A DNA stretch of 64,000 nt from Bedellia somnulentella (GCA_963576735.1 OY755189.1:1798001-1862000), one strand, 5' to 3'; positions 33,270 through 45,317 are shown, numbered from the stretch's first letter. Program-made: numbers and translations. The notes: generated by a model from the sequence alone, not told the origin.

Positions 33270-33640
33270 AATTCTAATGCAGATAATCGTGGGTTCGAAC
33301 CCTTAGTCGCGCCTACACCATGGGCCTACGATGGGTATCCCATCCATCCCACCCATCTATATTTTCTAAAGTTATATAAATGTTAATAACATTTTTATGG
33401 TTGTTAATAACGAGAGAAACATTTTGAGGAAACGCACTTAGCTAAGAGTACCGTTGTACTACTTGACCAGTGTATTCGTACAAAAACAGAGCGATAGGTT
33501 TGCCTTATATCACGTAGGTGCACTGTCTCAGCTAAACGTGGGTACTGAAAACACCAGGCGACATTAATAGCACGTGATGTTCAGAAACATTAGTACCTCT
33601 GCCATCCCGCCGGGAATATACGGCGTGAATGTTTGTGTAT
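33270..33640 (+). mobile_element. SINE2 copy
   Basis: B box GTGGGTTCGAACCC, then the GGTTGTTAATAACG...GAGGAAACGCAC body, CACGTAGGTGCACTGTC and the tail ATATACGGCGTGAATGTTTG; the A-box end is degraded. The frames at 33147-33386 and 33574-33900 are incidental. Confidence 0.75.
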
Positions 33641-34361
33641 TCATCAAAAAGCAATACAAAAACAAGAAGTTACGACTATATAAGGTATTGCAAGTTTATG
33701 ATGATAACTGCGGCACGACCTATTACGTCGCCGGTTACTGTAACCGTTTTGATGAGACTCTGCAACTTTTATCGTTTGTATTTACATCCCTAAGATCACG
33801 AGTTTATACACATAATCGGTTAGCTAGAACGATAGAATCAGCTTTTTATTCCGTATCGGTTAAGAATAGCTCTAGTTTTTTTTGCCTTATGCAAGCATGA
33901 GGCGAGTTAGAGGGCTGAGAACTTTAAATGTTTGTGGTCAAAATAGGTAATATTTTTCTTTTCTGTTCTCTCAATTTCAAATTTATAGTGTTCGGTAAAA
34001 GGTGAGAACGCGATGCTTAAAATAACAGAAGGGCTTGTGCAAGGAGACTCATTTATGAAAGTAAAACGTGTATGTAACATATGACAGATTTGAGACGAGG
34101 AGATTGAGAAACGTTTCCTCTGAAGATATCAGCTACCCATTGGTGTTTCTTTTTGAATAGTTTGTGCAGTTTCGGAGACGAGGCATTAGGTCTGTTTTAC
34201 AAACACACGAACAAACCTTTTCTTTTTATAATAATTATAGAAAATATTCAATGTTCAAATATTATTCATCATCAACGTACAAAATCCAGCGTCAGGAATC
34301 TTTGTATACCTTTTAAAAACAAGGTGTGTACAGTAAAATGATGAATAAATCCCAGCAGATA

Positions 34362-34858
34362 CAATCGGTATGCAAAGTTTTTTTTTGGTATTTATTAAAT
34401 ATTTTTATTCGATAGCAAACACGAAAATAAAAAACTGATTTGAATATTTTTCATTTAAAATGAGTAATTGCAAAGTTATGATTTTTTAAAGATTGTTCAA
34501 CTTTTGTACTTCATGACGTCATCGATTGAAAATATCACGTAGTGACATGCAAATAAAGCGAAATGTTTAATAAAAATGTTGCTAATTGCAAAATATTTCA
34601 CGAATTTGGGATCCCAAATGAAATAATTACGATATTATACTAAACAAACCTATGATTTTCGATGTTTTATTAATAAACTGCAAGAACGAATGTCTTTGAC
34701 ATAACGCTGAAGGTCAAATACTGTTACAGTTTTTTGCTAAAATAACGGTCATCTTAGCTATGTTTAATTTAATTTTAAGAAAATTTGTTTTAAAAACATA
34801 ATATCTCGAAAAGGTTTCGTAATCAGCACCACTTTTGTAAAACTTTGCATACCGATAG
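34362..34858. mobile_element. TA-flanked inverted-repeat element (Tc1/mariner-like MITE)
   Basis: Ends CAATCGGTATGCAAAGTTTT and, on the other strand, CTATCGGTATGCAAAGTTTT: 19 of 20 bp match, flanked by TA on both sides. The 497-bp interior has no open frame. The TA duplication and short inverted repeats fit the Tc1/mariner superfamily. Confidence 0.65.
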
Positions 34859-35074
34859 TAGGTACAGGATACAATTAATAGCCAATTACATATTCCGCAG
34901 ATCTGGCAATAATTATCGGAAGTTCTTAATCAATTGCACGAAACTAAAATATGACTAGTAATGAATACCTTTGCTTAGCTGAATCATGCTCTTCATTTTT
35001 GTAAAGATGAGATGTGGCTGGCTCTGGCGATACTTTCTTGGGATTATGGCCGTGAATAAAGTATACGGTTGGTA

Positions 35075-35348
35075 GCTGTGTAGTGTCGGCTTAAGTTAAT
35101 CTGATCTTAAGTCGGATTAGAATAGCACTACTTCATTTCTACCCGTGGGTGATCGTAAAAAGCGACTTAAGGTATAGGGGCTTTTTAAATGATTTTTGGG
35201 CGATGCTGTAGGAGACACATCACTAACATCCTTATTTTTTACAATCTTTTCCCCAACCAAGTTCGATAAGTGGCTAAGGAATAACATTTTCAAAAGCTCT
35301 GGCTACCCGTTTAAGGGATATAACCGTGAGTATACGTATGTATGTATA
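35075..35348 (+). mobile_element. SINE1 copy with small internal duplication in the head
   Basis: GCTGTGTAGTGTCGGCTTAA is followed by an extra TTAATCTGATCTTAAGTC before TAGAATAGCACTAC; otherwise full-length to CCGTGAGTATACGTATG. Confidence 0.82.
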
Positions 35349-35490
35349 CGGCTTTAAATATAAATATAAAGGGTTGTTGGTGAAGGGCCTCCAGCCACAT
35401 CACAAATCTGTCTTAACAACCCCAAAATTCTGAATGGCCTCTTACAAAATTAGGGAAGAAATGTGTTAGTCGTGTTTTAAGCAAAATACC
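35349..35490 (-). mobile_element. Old SINE1 copy
   Basis: GGGTTGTTGGTGAAGGGCCT, CCAGCCACATCAC and GGCCTCTTAC; diverged and without a tail. Confidence 0.5.
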
Positions 35491-35527
35491 AAAATTGTTA
35501 GTATAAGAAAGTATTAATCAAATAAAC

Positions 35528-35685
35528 GAGACAGTTCAGTGGAAGGACCACGGCTTTTGAGAGACGCGAGTTCAAGTCCTGATTCGAGCTCATACTTTTA
35601 AGTTGTTCATATATGTGGTATATTTGTCAACGATGTTAACGTTGAAGGAAAATATCGTGAGGGAACTCACATGACTGAGTTCATT
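35528..35685 (+). mobile_element. SINE2-type copy cut by a (TTTA)n-tailed sequence
   Basis: A-box CAGTTCAGTGGAAGGACC, B box GAGTTCAAGTCCTG, then TATCGTGAGGGAACTCACAT; it ends at (TTTA)n, which may be the 3' end of an antisense LINE. Confidence 0.65.
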
Positions 35686-35904
35686 TATTTATTTATTTAT
35701 TTACATAGAAATAATCTTTACAGACATGGCCTATTACGATTATTTCACACATATTTTATTTTCTAATTACATAATACATTCCTAGTTTTTTTTTAATTTG
35801 AAGAGTTGGAGCCATGCGACAGTTCAACCAAAACGTAGAGTCCAACTCCAGGTGACTAAAATGATACGTGATATTCAAAAGTAAGAATAAAAAAGGAATA
35901 ATAA

Positions 35905-36089
35905 GAAATTCCTTAGCAACTTTTGGAAGTTGAAATGGGGATAAGATTACAAAAAAAAAGGTTTTGGTGATGGGTCTCCAACCGCATCGCCCCAATATCA
36001 TTTAAAAAGCACCAATACCTTTAGTCGCCTCTTACGAACACCCACGGGAAGAAATGGGGTATTGCTATTTTAAGCCGACTCTACACAGC
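35905..36089 (-). mobile_element. SINE1 copy, tail missing
   Basis: AATTCCTTAGCAACTTTTGG to AAGCCGACTCTACACAGC. The frame at 35756-36001 is part of it. Confidence 0.8.
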
Positions 36090-36359
36090 AATCAATAATA
36101 AATTCATCAATACCTCAACTGAACCGAGTAATTGCTATTCATATTCGTAATTATGACGAGTATGAGTAAAAGTAACACACGATTATTAATTCTAATTAGA
36201 TGTTACTGATGTTACGAGGTATGTTGTAATGCGTGCCAGCTGACCTACTCTGACCTGTTTATGCTTAGTTGACTATCTTAAAGTTAATGTCAAAGTGTAA
36301 TCATGGTTTTTGATAATATTACCCATTACCGGAAACCTAGGAAAACACAATACTTCTTT

Positions 36360-36609
36360 ACATACATACATACATATACTCACGGCCATAAATCCCTAGA
36401 AGGGGTAGCCAGAGCTAAGGAACTAGAAGTTCCTCAGCCACTTTTGGAAAGTTGAGTGGGGAAAAGAAGGCAAAATAAAGGATGTTGGTGATGGGTCTCC
36501 AACCGCATCGCCCAATAATGCCTTAAAAGCCCCAATGCCGTTAGCCGCCTCTTACGAACACCCACCGGCAGAAATGGGGTAGTGTTATTCTAAGCCGACA
36601 CTACACAGC
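36360..36609 (-). mobile_element. SINE1 copy with 11-bp target duplication
   Basis: Full-length antisense copy bracketed by aatacttcttt at 36349-36359 and 36610-36620. Confidence 0.92.
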
Positions 36610-37026
36610 AATACTTCTTTCTATTGAAAATCCTGAAAAATTGCTAAAGTTCAGCCAAGCGGTATGTGTATCTTGTGCCATGTTCCTTTTAAAGATACCG
36701 ATACCATACGTACGATATGGTAATGAAAAACATAGTATAGATAATATTTACTATGTTACCGACTAAGAAACCAACACCAAGACACCACAACACAATAAAA
36801 AAAAAACGTTTATTCCAGACTTGAACCCACTCCCCCACTATGAGACACTACGCCCTTACCCACCGAACTACAAGGTTCAACCTATAAATCATTCAACCAT
36901 TACTAATAAGTGTTCCATCAACTCATGGATAATTAACTTGAAGCTACAATCATCGTATTACATAAAACAATTGGCGCGTGCTACATATTGCTAACACTGT
37001 TGAACTGGTAACAAACGTGATTTACC

Positions 37027-37202
37027 AAATAGAGAGGGTGCTCAAGAAGGCAGGCGTCCGAAGTATGAAGAATAAAAGAGCATACATGTAAAGATTGATG
37101 GATGTAAAAGAAGCTAGAAAGGTTTGCCAGGATCATACGAAGTGGCGATCGATAGTCTCTGCCTACCCCAATCGGAACTAACGGCGTGAGTATATGTATT
37201 TA
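37027..37202 (+). mobile_element. RTE LINE 3' fragment
   Basis: About 175 bp of the LINE 3' end (GTGCTCAAGAAGGCAGGCG ... GTCTCTGCCTACCCCAATCG, then GGCGTGAGTATATGTAT), heavily 5'-truncated, inside the local duplication at 36.8-39.4 kb. Confidence 0.75.
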
Positions 37203-37365
37203 TGTGATTAACTGGACAAAAAGATTTCCTTACTATTCTTTTCATCTCCGTTACTAACCCAAAGCAACGATACAAATAACAAATGTCACAAAAGGAATTT
37301 GTTCTATTTCAGATTTAAACCCACTCCCCCCACATATACGACAAAGCTATATTACCAACCTACAA

Positions 37366-37616
37366 CATACATACATACATATACTCACGGCTATGAATCC
37401 CAAGAAGGGGTAGCCAGAGCTAAGAAATTGAAAAGAAATTCCTCAGCCACTTTTGGAAATGTGAGTGGGGAAAAGATGGTAAAAATAAAGGTTGTTGGTA
37501 ATGGGTCTCCAACCGTATCGCCCAAAAATCCCTTAAAAGCCTCAATACCGTTAGTCGCCTTTTACGTACACCCACCGGAAGAAATGGGGTAGTGCTATTT
37601 TAAGCCGACACTACAC
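37366..37616 (-). mobile_element. SINE1 copy with 12-bp target duplication
   Basis: Full-length antisense copy flanked by accaacctacaa at 37354-37365 and 37617-37628. The frame at 37299-37592 runs through it and is not a gene. Confidence 0.92.
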
Positions 37617-37654
37617 ACCAACCTACAAGTTTCGACCTATAAATCATTACTATA

Positions 37655-37785
37655 TAAAATAAAGGTGATGGGTCTCCAAACGCTTCGCCCAATTATCTCT
37701 TTAAAAGCCCCAATACCCTAAGTCACCTCCTACGGACGACCACGTGTAGAAATGGGTTAGTGCTGTTATAAGCCGACACTATATA
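37655..37785 (-). mobile_element. SINE1 5' half
   Basis: GGTGATGGGTCTCCAAACGC to TAAGCCGACACTATA. Confidence 0.75.
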
Positions 37786-37792
37786 TAATGTA

Positions 37793-38001
37793 GCTGTGTA
37801 GTGTCGGCTTTGAATAGCACTGCCCTATTTCTACGTATGGGTGAATGTAAGAAGCGACTAATTGGTTTATGGGCTTTTAAGTGACATCACCAACAACCTT
37901 TATTTTACCATATTTTCCCCACTCCACTTTCCGAAATTTCAAATTCCTTAGCTCTGGCCACCCCATCTAGGGATTTATAGCCGTGAGTATATGTATGTAT
38001 A
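37793..38001 (+). mobile_element. SINE1 copy with internal deletion
   Basis: GCTGTGTAGTGTCGGC to CCGTGAGTATATGTATG, but the TTTTGGGCGATGCGGTTGGA segment is absent. Confidence 0.8.
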
Positions 38002-38152
38002 CTAACTATAATGATCGTATTACATAAAACAATTGGCGCGTGCTACATCTTGCCAACACTGTTAAACTGGTAATAGTAAGTAACGAACGAGACTAACTGC
38101 ACGAAGAAGTGTGTTATGTGTTGCAACATGATTACTTGTTATTTTATAAACG

Positions 38153-38320
38153 CTGTGTAGTGTCGGCTTAGAATGACACTACCTCATTTCTTCTTCTTGG
38201 GTGTTCTTTAGAGGTAACTAAGGGGCGATGCCGTCAGAGACCCATCAATAAACTTCCAAAAGTGGGTGAGATTATTTTAAAGCTCTGGCAAGGGATTTAT
38301 AGCCATGAGTCAATGTATGT
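38153..38320 (+). mobile_element. SINE1 copy with internal deletions
   Basis: GCTGTGTAGTGTCGGCTTAG, GGGGCGATGCCGTCAGAGAC, CTTCCAAAAGTGGG and CCATGAGTCAATGTATG. Confidence 0.72.
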
Positions 38321-38457
38321 AAACTTAATTTAAACAGTCCCGAAATTCACTTTGACAGAGGTTTTTGAAGGTATCTCTGTTACCCAATACTAAAGATCCA
38401 AGGGCCTTACAAAAGGGTCTAGGTAAGGTTACCTTAAATTATCGTATTATATAAAAC

Positions 38458-38693
38458 CGTGTAGTGCCGGCTTAGAATGTCGCTACCCCTTTCTACCCAT
38501 GGGTGTTGTAAGAGGCGACTAAGGGTATTATTGGGGCTTTTTATTGGATTTTTGGGCGATGCGGTTGGAGACCCATCACCAAAAACCTTTATTTTACCAT
38601 CTTTTCCCCATTCAACTTCCAAAAGTGGCTGAGGAATTTATAATTCCTTAGCTCTGGCTACCACTTCTAGGGAAATATAGCCGTGAGCATAGA
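38458..38693 (+). mobile_element. SINE1 copy (TCGCTACCCC subtype)
   Basis: GTGTAGTGCCGGCTTAGAAT, TCGCTACCCCTTTCTACCC, GGGGCTTTTTATTGGATT to CCGTGAGCATA. Confidence 0.88.
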
Positions 38694-38844
38694 TGTACTA
38701 ATAAAAAACCGTAAATAAGTCATGCGCGCTCATAAGTGGCACTTAAAAAACAGGCTAAATGACTCATCTGACTTCAGTCGCGCACTAGCAGCCGTCGCAA
38801 TCGTTCACCTGTTTTGGCGTGTTTGTTTATCAGAATAATAGAGA

Positions 38845-38920
38845 ATGCCGTCGTGTGTGATGAGATTTTGCGCAAACTATAGTAGAAAAACTACTAAAAT
38901 GATGAGATTACTTATCATTC
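38845..38920 (+). pseudogene. THAP-domain-like first exon remnant
   Basis: ATG opens MPSCVMRFCANYSRKTTK, then a donor GTAAGT at 38921. MPSC-x4-C-x-N and the basic KTTK resemble the start of THAP zinc-finger domains, found in P-element-type transposases and host proteins. The normal G-[IV]-x-FHRFP continuation is not seen (MMRLLII instead) and no following exon was found. Confidence 0.4.
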
Positions 38921-39215
38921 GTAAGTATTGTAAATTTACAACGTTTTAATTATAATTTATAATAAATCGTGTGTATAGGTCTTGATTATTCTTTGTCAAA
39001 CGGTCGTCTTAGTGTCATATTTCACGACGGTACAGAGCAAATATGTTTATCTCTTTTAAGCGCTTGCTTTAAGATGTGCTATTTCGCCTACATTTCAAAT
39101 GTATTTCTTGGTGTGTTGTTTGGATATATTTCTAGTGGTGTGCGTTCATCTGCCGCAATCGGTGCCACTCGTAAGCGCCGGTTTCCTCGTAAATGACCTA
39201 TCTAACGTTTTTTAA

Positions 39216-39243
39216 TCTATGGCCGTGAGTATATGTATGTATA
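39216..39243 (+). mobile_element. SINE1 tail fragment
   Basis: Only CTATGGCCGTGAGTATATG and TATG repeats, after the THAP-like segment. Confidence 0.5.
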
Positions 39244-39527
39244 TAAAACAACTGGCGCATCTTGCTATCACTGTTGGACTAGTAACAAACAAGATTAACT
39301 GGACAAGAAGTGTGTCTGTTATGTGTTGCAACATTACAACTTGTTATTTTATAACATACACATGTGTTACGAGCATTTCTAAGAAATAGTAGTTACTTAT
39401 TACTGCTGTTTTAAGGGTTATTAAGTTGAGTTTCCTAACCTCAGGCCTACGGAATTATACAAACAAAATTTAATAAGAATCGGTTTAGACCATAGATGTA
39501 TTAATTAAGATAGATAAGATGTATTTG

Positions 39528-39778
39528 CCGTGTAGTGTCGGTTTAGAATAGCACTACCACATTTCTTCCGGTGGGTGTACGTAAGAGGCGACTAACGGTA
39601 TGGGGCTATTAAGTGATTTTTGGGCGATGCGGTTGGAGACCCATCACCAACAACCTTTATTTTTACTATCTTTTCCCCACTCAAATTTCCAAAAGTGGCT
39701 GGGGAATTTCTAATTCTTTAGCTCTGGCTACCCCTTCCTGGGATTTATAGCCGTGAGTATTTGTATGTATGTATGTAT
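39528..39778 (+). mobile_element. SINE1 copy
   Basis: Full-length, TCTTCCGGTGGGTGTACGTA subtype with a (TATG)n tail. Confidence 0.9.
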
Positions 39779-40112
39779 TAATAAAAAAAAACGTTTTTTT
39801 TATAAATATATGTTTTGGCCGTTGCGAAGGTATTTGGTTATTAACACATTGACCCGAGAATTTAATATGTTAGATAATTGAAACCACAAGCAATCAAATC
39901 ATCATTCTATTGAAGAGCCGAGGAATTATAGCCATACAATATAATATATTTGCAATTTAACATACAAATGGTAATTCAATAATGCATTGTCGGCTGAATA
40001 CTTGACTATAATGTTATGTTAAAGAAGACCCAATTCGGGCCAAGGCCTGTGTTGCCAATTTAGTTTGTTTTTGAGAAAATAAAGAGATATTATCATGCCA
40101 GTTATGTTATAA

Positions 40113-40185
40113 CTTTCAAATGTAGCTGAGGAATGCCTAATTCTGAAATTCTGGCAACACCTTTTTAGGATTTATCGCTGTCAGA
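40113..40185 (+). mobile_element. SINE1 tail-side fragment
   Basis: GTAGCTGAGGAATGCCTAAT and TTTTTAGGATTTATCGCTG. Confidence 0.5.
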
Positions 40186-40480
40186 ATCATATGATATATG
40201 TTTTGAGATAAAGATTGTGTGATAACATGTTGAAGTTGATCTTAAAATACTGGATAGCTCACTAATAAAACACTACAATTTTCCGTTTGGAAGTAGGTTG
40301 CTTGGTAGGAAGAACCTCAACTCTAATAAACGCTCACCTTCAGGATACAGAACCTGTATATTTTTTCCTCAACTTTCTGTTTATTTGACAGTTTTGTTGA
40401 TAGTCAGGGTAACCACGAGCCTAACTGAGCTGGCTTTTATGAAAAAGTTTACTAGATTTTCAGAAAAACCAAAATCTTTG

Positions 40481-40684
40481 CATACATACATAAATACATT
40501 TACTCACTTGTTAAGAGAAATAATTAATTCCTCAGCCACTTTTGGAAGTTGAGTGGGGAAAAGATGGTAGTATAAAGGTTGTTAGTGAAAATCTCTTAAA
40601 AAGCCCCAAGTTCCGTTAGTCGCCTCTTACGTACACCCACCGTAAGAAATGGGGTGGTGCTATTCCAAGTCGACACTATACAGC
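40481..40684 (-). mobile_element. SINE1 copy with internal deletion
   Basis: CATACATACATAAATACATT to CGACACTATACAGC; the GGGTCTCCAACCGCATCGCC segment is missing. 40685-41524 is AT-rich and shows nothing recognisable. Confidence 0.8.
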
Positions 40685-41524
40685 TTTGCCTACACATATA
40701 ATATAGAATAACAAATGATTTGCTATCATTAAGTTATTTTTATCTCTTTTTCATAACCCCACTGTAATCTGTTTTTTCACTACCTCACTTTTATCTGCTA
40801 AATTATGCTACCAAGTTTAATTCAAACAGGTTTAGCCAGGGCTCAAACGGATCGTAAGTAAACGAAAGTAGTCTATTAATATTATTTCGCCCACCAATCT
40901 CTTAAAATATGTAGTCAATTTTGCTTTTCAGTAGTTGGCAACACTAACCAATGTAATATGGATGCACATGAGGTGACTATAAAAACGGTGCAATAATAAC
41001 ATATATTTATTTATTAGCAGAATCGATGAATTTAATTACCCTCTGGGTCAGAGATAGAGATACTATAATAAAAATGTTTGTTGTGCAGGGATTTTACCGT
41101 CGGGGACATTCAGAAAAAGCAAAAATTAAATTCAACTCAAACCTTAAGCTGTTTTGTACCCACTCTGAGCTATCACGCCTGCTTTAATTGTACCATAATA
41201 CTTTTTTGAATTAAATGTCGTAAAGATCAAAGTAAAAACACTAAAGTACACAAAAACTATTTAACTATTTACTTTCATAAAAAATAAGGAGTTTGTTATT
41301 TAGTATAATGTAGCGAGTTGAATGTAGCGAAAATTTTTATTTAGTATTTTAAAGATTAATATAGTATGATAATAATTTATATAAGGTAATTGTTTTTCAT
41401 AAAAAAATATACATCTGCTCATAGCCTTTACTAGCATTATACTAAGTGAAAACAGGGTAACTACATTTGTATGAAATCATCTCGGTGCCCCCACCTCACG
41501 TTCTTTTCCCGTGAGTATATGTAA

Positions 41525-41597
41525 ACATACATACATACATATTCTCATGCCGTTAGTTCGCATTGGGTTAGGCAGAGACTATCGATCGCCACTTATA
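41525..41597 (-). mobile_element. RTE LINE tail fragment
   Basis: Only the last 70 bp: (CATA)n, then attctcatgccgttag and cagagactatcgatcgccac. Confidence 0.65.
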
Positions 41598-42167
41598 GGT
41601 AAACTAAAGTAAATTCTCAATTGCATTACAGTAATTGTACTTAAAGCTTAATTACTCGAATAACTGTTGCAACTCGGACCGGCACAGCCTGCGGCAAGGT
41701 AGCATGGCGGCCGATCAGCTGTTTCACATTATTATTTAAATTTACAATTTAAACCGGTGAATGCTTTCTAGACGCCCAGCACAAGCGCTACTTTATAGTT
41801 ATATTGTCGGTTAGAATAAGATGAAAATACATGAAACTATTTAAGTGCGAAAGAGATGGGTGTTTTATACTAAGGTCGGTCGTGCTAGCTGGGCTGATAA
41901 CTAGTTTTACATCGGTTTACTGATGATAGGTAGTTATATCGTATAATTTGGAAAAAAAACGTATTATGTCATTTGGTTCAACTATGCTCATCGATTAATG
42001 TTTATTCATGATGATGGAAGTTAAAAGCTATATTTATATGGTATATCGTTTAATTTTAGGCCCAAAATAGTATGTTATGCAATATGAAAATTAGCTATGA
42101 GTGTGGGTCAGTGTGTGACATTCCTTACCATTTTTTTCTATACAAATTAGAATAGATATAACTACAT

Positions 42168-42400
42168 AGAATAGCACTACCCCATTTCAGCCGGTGGGTG
42201 TACGTAAGAGACGACTAGCGGTATTGGGGCTTTTAAGGGATTTTTGGGCGATGCGGTTGGAGACCCATCACCGACAACCTTTATTTTACCATCTTTTCCC
42301 CACGCAACTTCCAAAAGTGGCTGAGGAATTTCTGATTCCTTAGTTCTGGCTACTCCTCCCCTACTAGGGATTTATAGCCGTGAGTATACGTATGTATGTA
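42168..42400 (+). mobile_element. SINE1 copy, head slightly truncated
   Basis: TAGAATAGCACTACCCCATT to CCGTGAGTATACGTATGTA; aaattaga-like repeats flank it. Confidence 0.88.
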
Positions 42401-42977
42401 AATTAGATTAGACCAATAAATCAATATTTACCATGTAGTAGTGTGGAACTGTTTTACAAAAGACTTTCAATCTAACGTGTAACTAGTAAGTAGTTTGTTA
42501 TAAGTTCTACGCATAGGCAAACGTGTGATTTTATACTGCTTCCGATTGGTATTCTAAACTGAACTGTTTGTCACGAGAAATTCTGACCCCCTATCTTGCA
42601 CGGGGAGTCTTATTTTCCAAATATCTTAGGCTTTGAAAACATTTCTCACCCTCTATTATGTCTTAGCTTATTACGTTTCTTCTGAAGATTTTAGGTTTAA
42701 AACTTTTTCAAAATAGTTGGTTGGTGTTGGAGCTAATTAAATACAGACAAAAACAACACAAAAAAACTTTTTTTATATAATAGGTATTGATAAAGATGGT
42801 ACATTACATTGATATAGATATAAACAGCTTAATAGCATATAAAACGCATATTTTCCACCTTTCCACACTTGACAGGCTAACAACGTTGAATCGAAACTAC
42901 TGGTGGTCGCACAAAACTGCAAAATGCCATTTTAGAAAGTGTCAAAGACCACTAAGAGACTAAGACTATTTTTTTCT

Positions 42978-43325
42978 GGCAACCATGATAGCTCAATAGA
43001 TAAGAATTTACGTCCGTCATGCAGGCAGGCGTGGGTTCAAATCCCGGTCGGGCCTAAACCAAATTGTCTTTTCTAAAGAGATATGTGTAGTAAATTTATT
43101 ATGGCTAGGTGAGGGAAAACATCTCGAGGAAACCCACATGGCTAAGTTGCACTTAGTCATGTGACAGTGCATTCGCACAAAACAACGATAAGCCTGCATC
43201 GTGCAAATCACGTGAGTACACAATCGAAGTAAAACGTGGGTACTCTGAACATATGTTCAGAAGCATTAGCACCTCTGCCAACCCCTTCGGGGATATTCAG
43301 CTTGAAAGTTTTAGTTTGTGATCAT
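42978..43325 (+). mobile_element. SINE2 copy, full-length
   Basis: A box GATAGCTCAATAGATAAGAA, B box GTGGGTTCAAATCCCGG, the GAGGGAAAACATCTCGAGGA body, tail CCCTTCGGGGATATTCAGC. 43326-43975 holds no recognised feature. Confidence 0.85.
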
Positions 43326-43975
43326 TTATCCGAAATATTCCACTCTAAAACCAGAAAATGAATACTATTCTAATGTTTTGACCATTATGTTGGCAGACTA
43401 AAAATGCCTAATCTATGCTGATGCAATATCAACAACATCAACTTTATCATAAATTCATCACTTATTTTATCAAGTTTAAGAAAATTTGATAATCGTGCGT
43501 TTTACAATTCTTAAAATAGAATTTGTTGCTCAGTCGCCCATTTGCTTCAATTAAATAAATATTTAAAAAGTTTGATTAAACGACAATCATAAACTATTTG
43601 CGCTTGAACCTTCATGGCGTACTTGTCATTTTGGCGCCAGAAAAAATAAAAACAAACATTTGTCTGACACTCGCGAAATATGGACATACAATGGTTTGTT
43701 ACAAATAGTACTTTATTTCTTTCGAAATAGAGTTTAATTTGGAAATAATAATAATTGCACGTTGATATGCAAAACGGTTGCTCCATCGAGGTGCGCTCTT
43801 GAACTACATTCACTGCTGGTAAATGGAATGGAAAACTGGCTATTGGGTAATAAATTACCAAAAGGATTGTCTGGGAATTTTAGGGAATTGGGATCGTCAT
43901 CTTTGGTAAGAAAACTATCTGTCCACGGAATGCCGATTAGAAGCACTTTAAAACGAGACTCAACTCAACTCAAAC

Positions 43976-44328
43976 GTCCTCACCGTTTATACCTGAGGGC
44001 CTTATACCTTTTGGTGAAGGGGGTTGGCAGAGGTAGTAATACTTCTGAACATCTCGTGACATTGTCACCTGGTGTTCAGAGTACCCACGTTTTGCTTGGA
44101 CAGTCTCCTCACGTGATTGGGGCAGGCCTATCGCCGTTTGGTACGAATACACTGTCACGTTACTAAGTATAACTTTAGCCATGTGGGTTTCCTCACGATG
44201 TTTTCCCTCACAGTACACATATTATGACTTTATAAAAGACAAATTGAGTAGCCCCGACCCAGGATCTGAACCCTCATCGTCTGCACGGTGAGTGATATTC
44301 TACCCACTGAGCTATCACGGTTGCCACT
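43976..44328 (-). mobile_element. SINE2 copy, full-length but diverged tail
   Basis: Antisense from GGTTGGCAGAGGTAGTAATA to the B box (GATCTGAACCCTCATC reversed) and A box (CACTGAGCTATCAC reversed). The next SINE2 lies inverted about 150 bp away. Confidence 0.82.
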
Positions 44329-44478
44329 ATACACTAGTTCCCATAGGGAGGGTAGAAACTACCGGGCGCGCCATTTTATACGATCTTGGCAAATACTCTT
44401 GAGCTTCGTTTACATTATATATTATTATGCATACTCTTATTTTTCGTCAAGTTTTTTTTTAAATATTTACATTACTAT

Positions 44479-44848
44479 GCGACATGATAGTCCAGTGGGT
44501 AGAACACCCGCCCGAAAAACAGAAGGGCGTGAGTTCCAATCCTGGGACGGGCCTACACCAATTTGTCTTTTCTAAAGTCATATGTGTGGTTAATTTATCA
44601 TGGTTGCTAACGGTGAGGGAAAACATCGTGAGGAAACCCACATGGCTGAGTTGTACTTAGTCATGTGACAGTGTATTCGTACAAAACGGCGATAGGCCTG
44701 CCCCCTATCACGTGAGTACACTGTCTAAGCAAAACGTGGGTACCTTCTCTGGAAACTAGATGGCGCTTGCCATGTGAGTTCAGGAGTATTGGTACCTCTG
44801 CCAACCCCTTCGGGGATAAACGGCGTGAACGTTTATGTTACGTTTATG
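44479..44848 (+). mobile_element. SINE2 copy, full-length with 12-bp target duplication
   Basis: Flanked by ttacattactat (44467-44478, 44849-44860). Pol III-type A box GATAGTCCAGTGGGTAGAAC and B box GAGTTCCAATCC, central body, a CTAGATGGCGCTTGCCATG variant block, and tail AAACGGCGTGAACGTTTATG. The best reference copy here. Confidence 0.92.
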
Positions 44849-45063
44849 TTACATTACTATTATGTTATCTGTGCATTACTGAAATAATTCCTTCTGTAAA
44901 CCATCACTCGCAAAAAACACTAAATATAATTTGACGCTAGAAATGACTATCATTTGCGGTTTAACTGTTTCTCAACACACAATTTAGCTGGTGTTATGTT
45001 AACGCAATAATACATAGTAATTACTAAGCTTGTCTGTAAAGAAACTACTAGCATCATTGTATT

Positions 45064-45317
45064 ACATACATACATACATACATATACTCACGGCTATAAA
45101 TCCCTAGAAGGGGTAGCCAGAGCTAAGGAATTAAAAATTACTCAGCCACTTTCAAAAAGTTGCGTGGGGAAAAGATGGTGAATTCAAGTATGTTGGTGAT
45201 GGGTTTCCAACCACATCGCACAAAATTTCTTTAAAATCCCTAATACCGTTAGTCGCTTCTTACGTACACCCACCGGATGAAATGGGGTAGTGCTATTCTA
45301 AGCCGACACTACACAGC
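45064..45317 (-). mobile_element. SINE1 copy
   Basis: Full-length antisense copy ending GCCGACACTACACAGC; attgtatta occurs on both sides. Confidence 0.88.

Larger units (their letters stand above)
36812..39360. repeat. Local duplication block interrupted by SINEs
   Basis: A unit with an antisense tRNA-like head (AACCCACTCCCCC), CTATAAATCATT, ATCGTATTACATAAAACAAT, TTGGCGCGTGCTACAT, CACTGTTGAACTGGTAA and GATTAACTGGACAAGAAGTG is found three times, the last partial: 36812-37250, 37309-38150 and 39243-39360. The copies are separated and disrupted by later SINE1 and LINE insertions. Confidence 0.7.

Noticed and set aside
44479..44560. Candidate tRNA gene
   Set aside because: The A and B boxes are good, but the sequence is the head of a repeated SINE2 with the SINE body and target duplications attached; no complete cloverleaf is evident.
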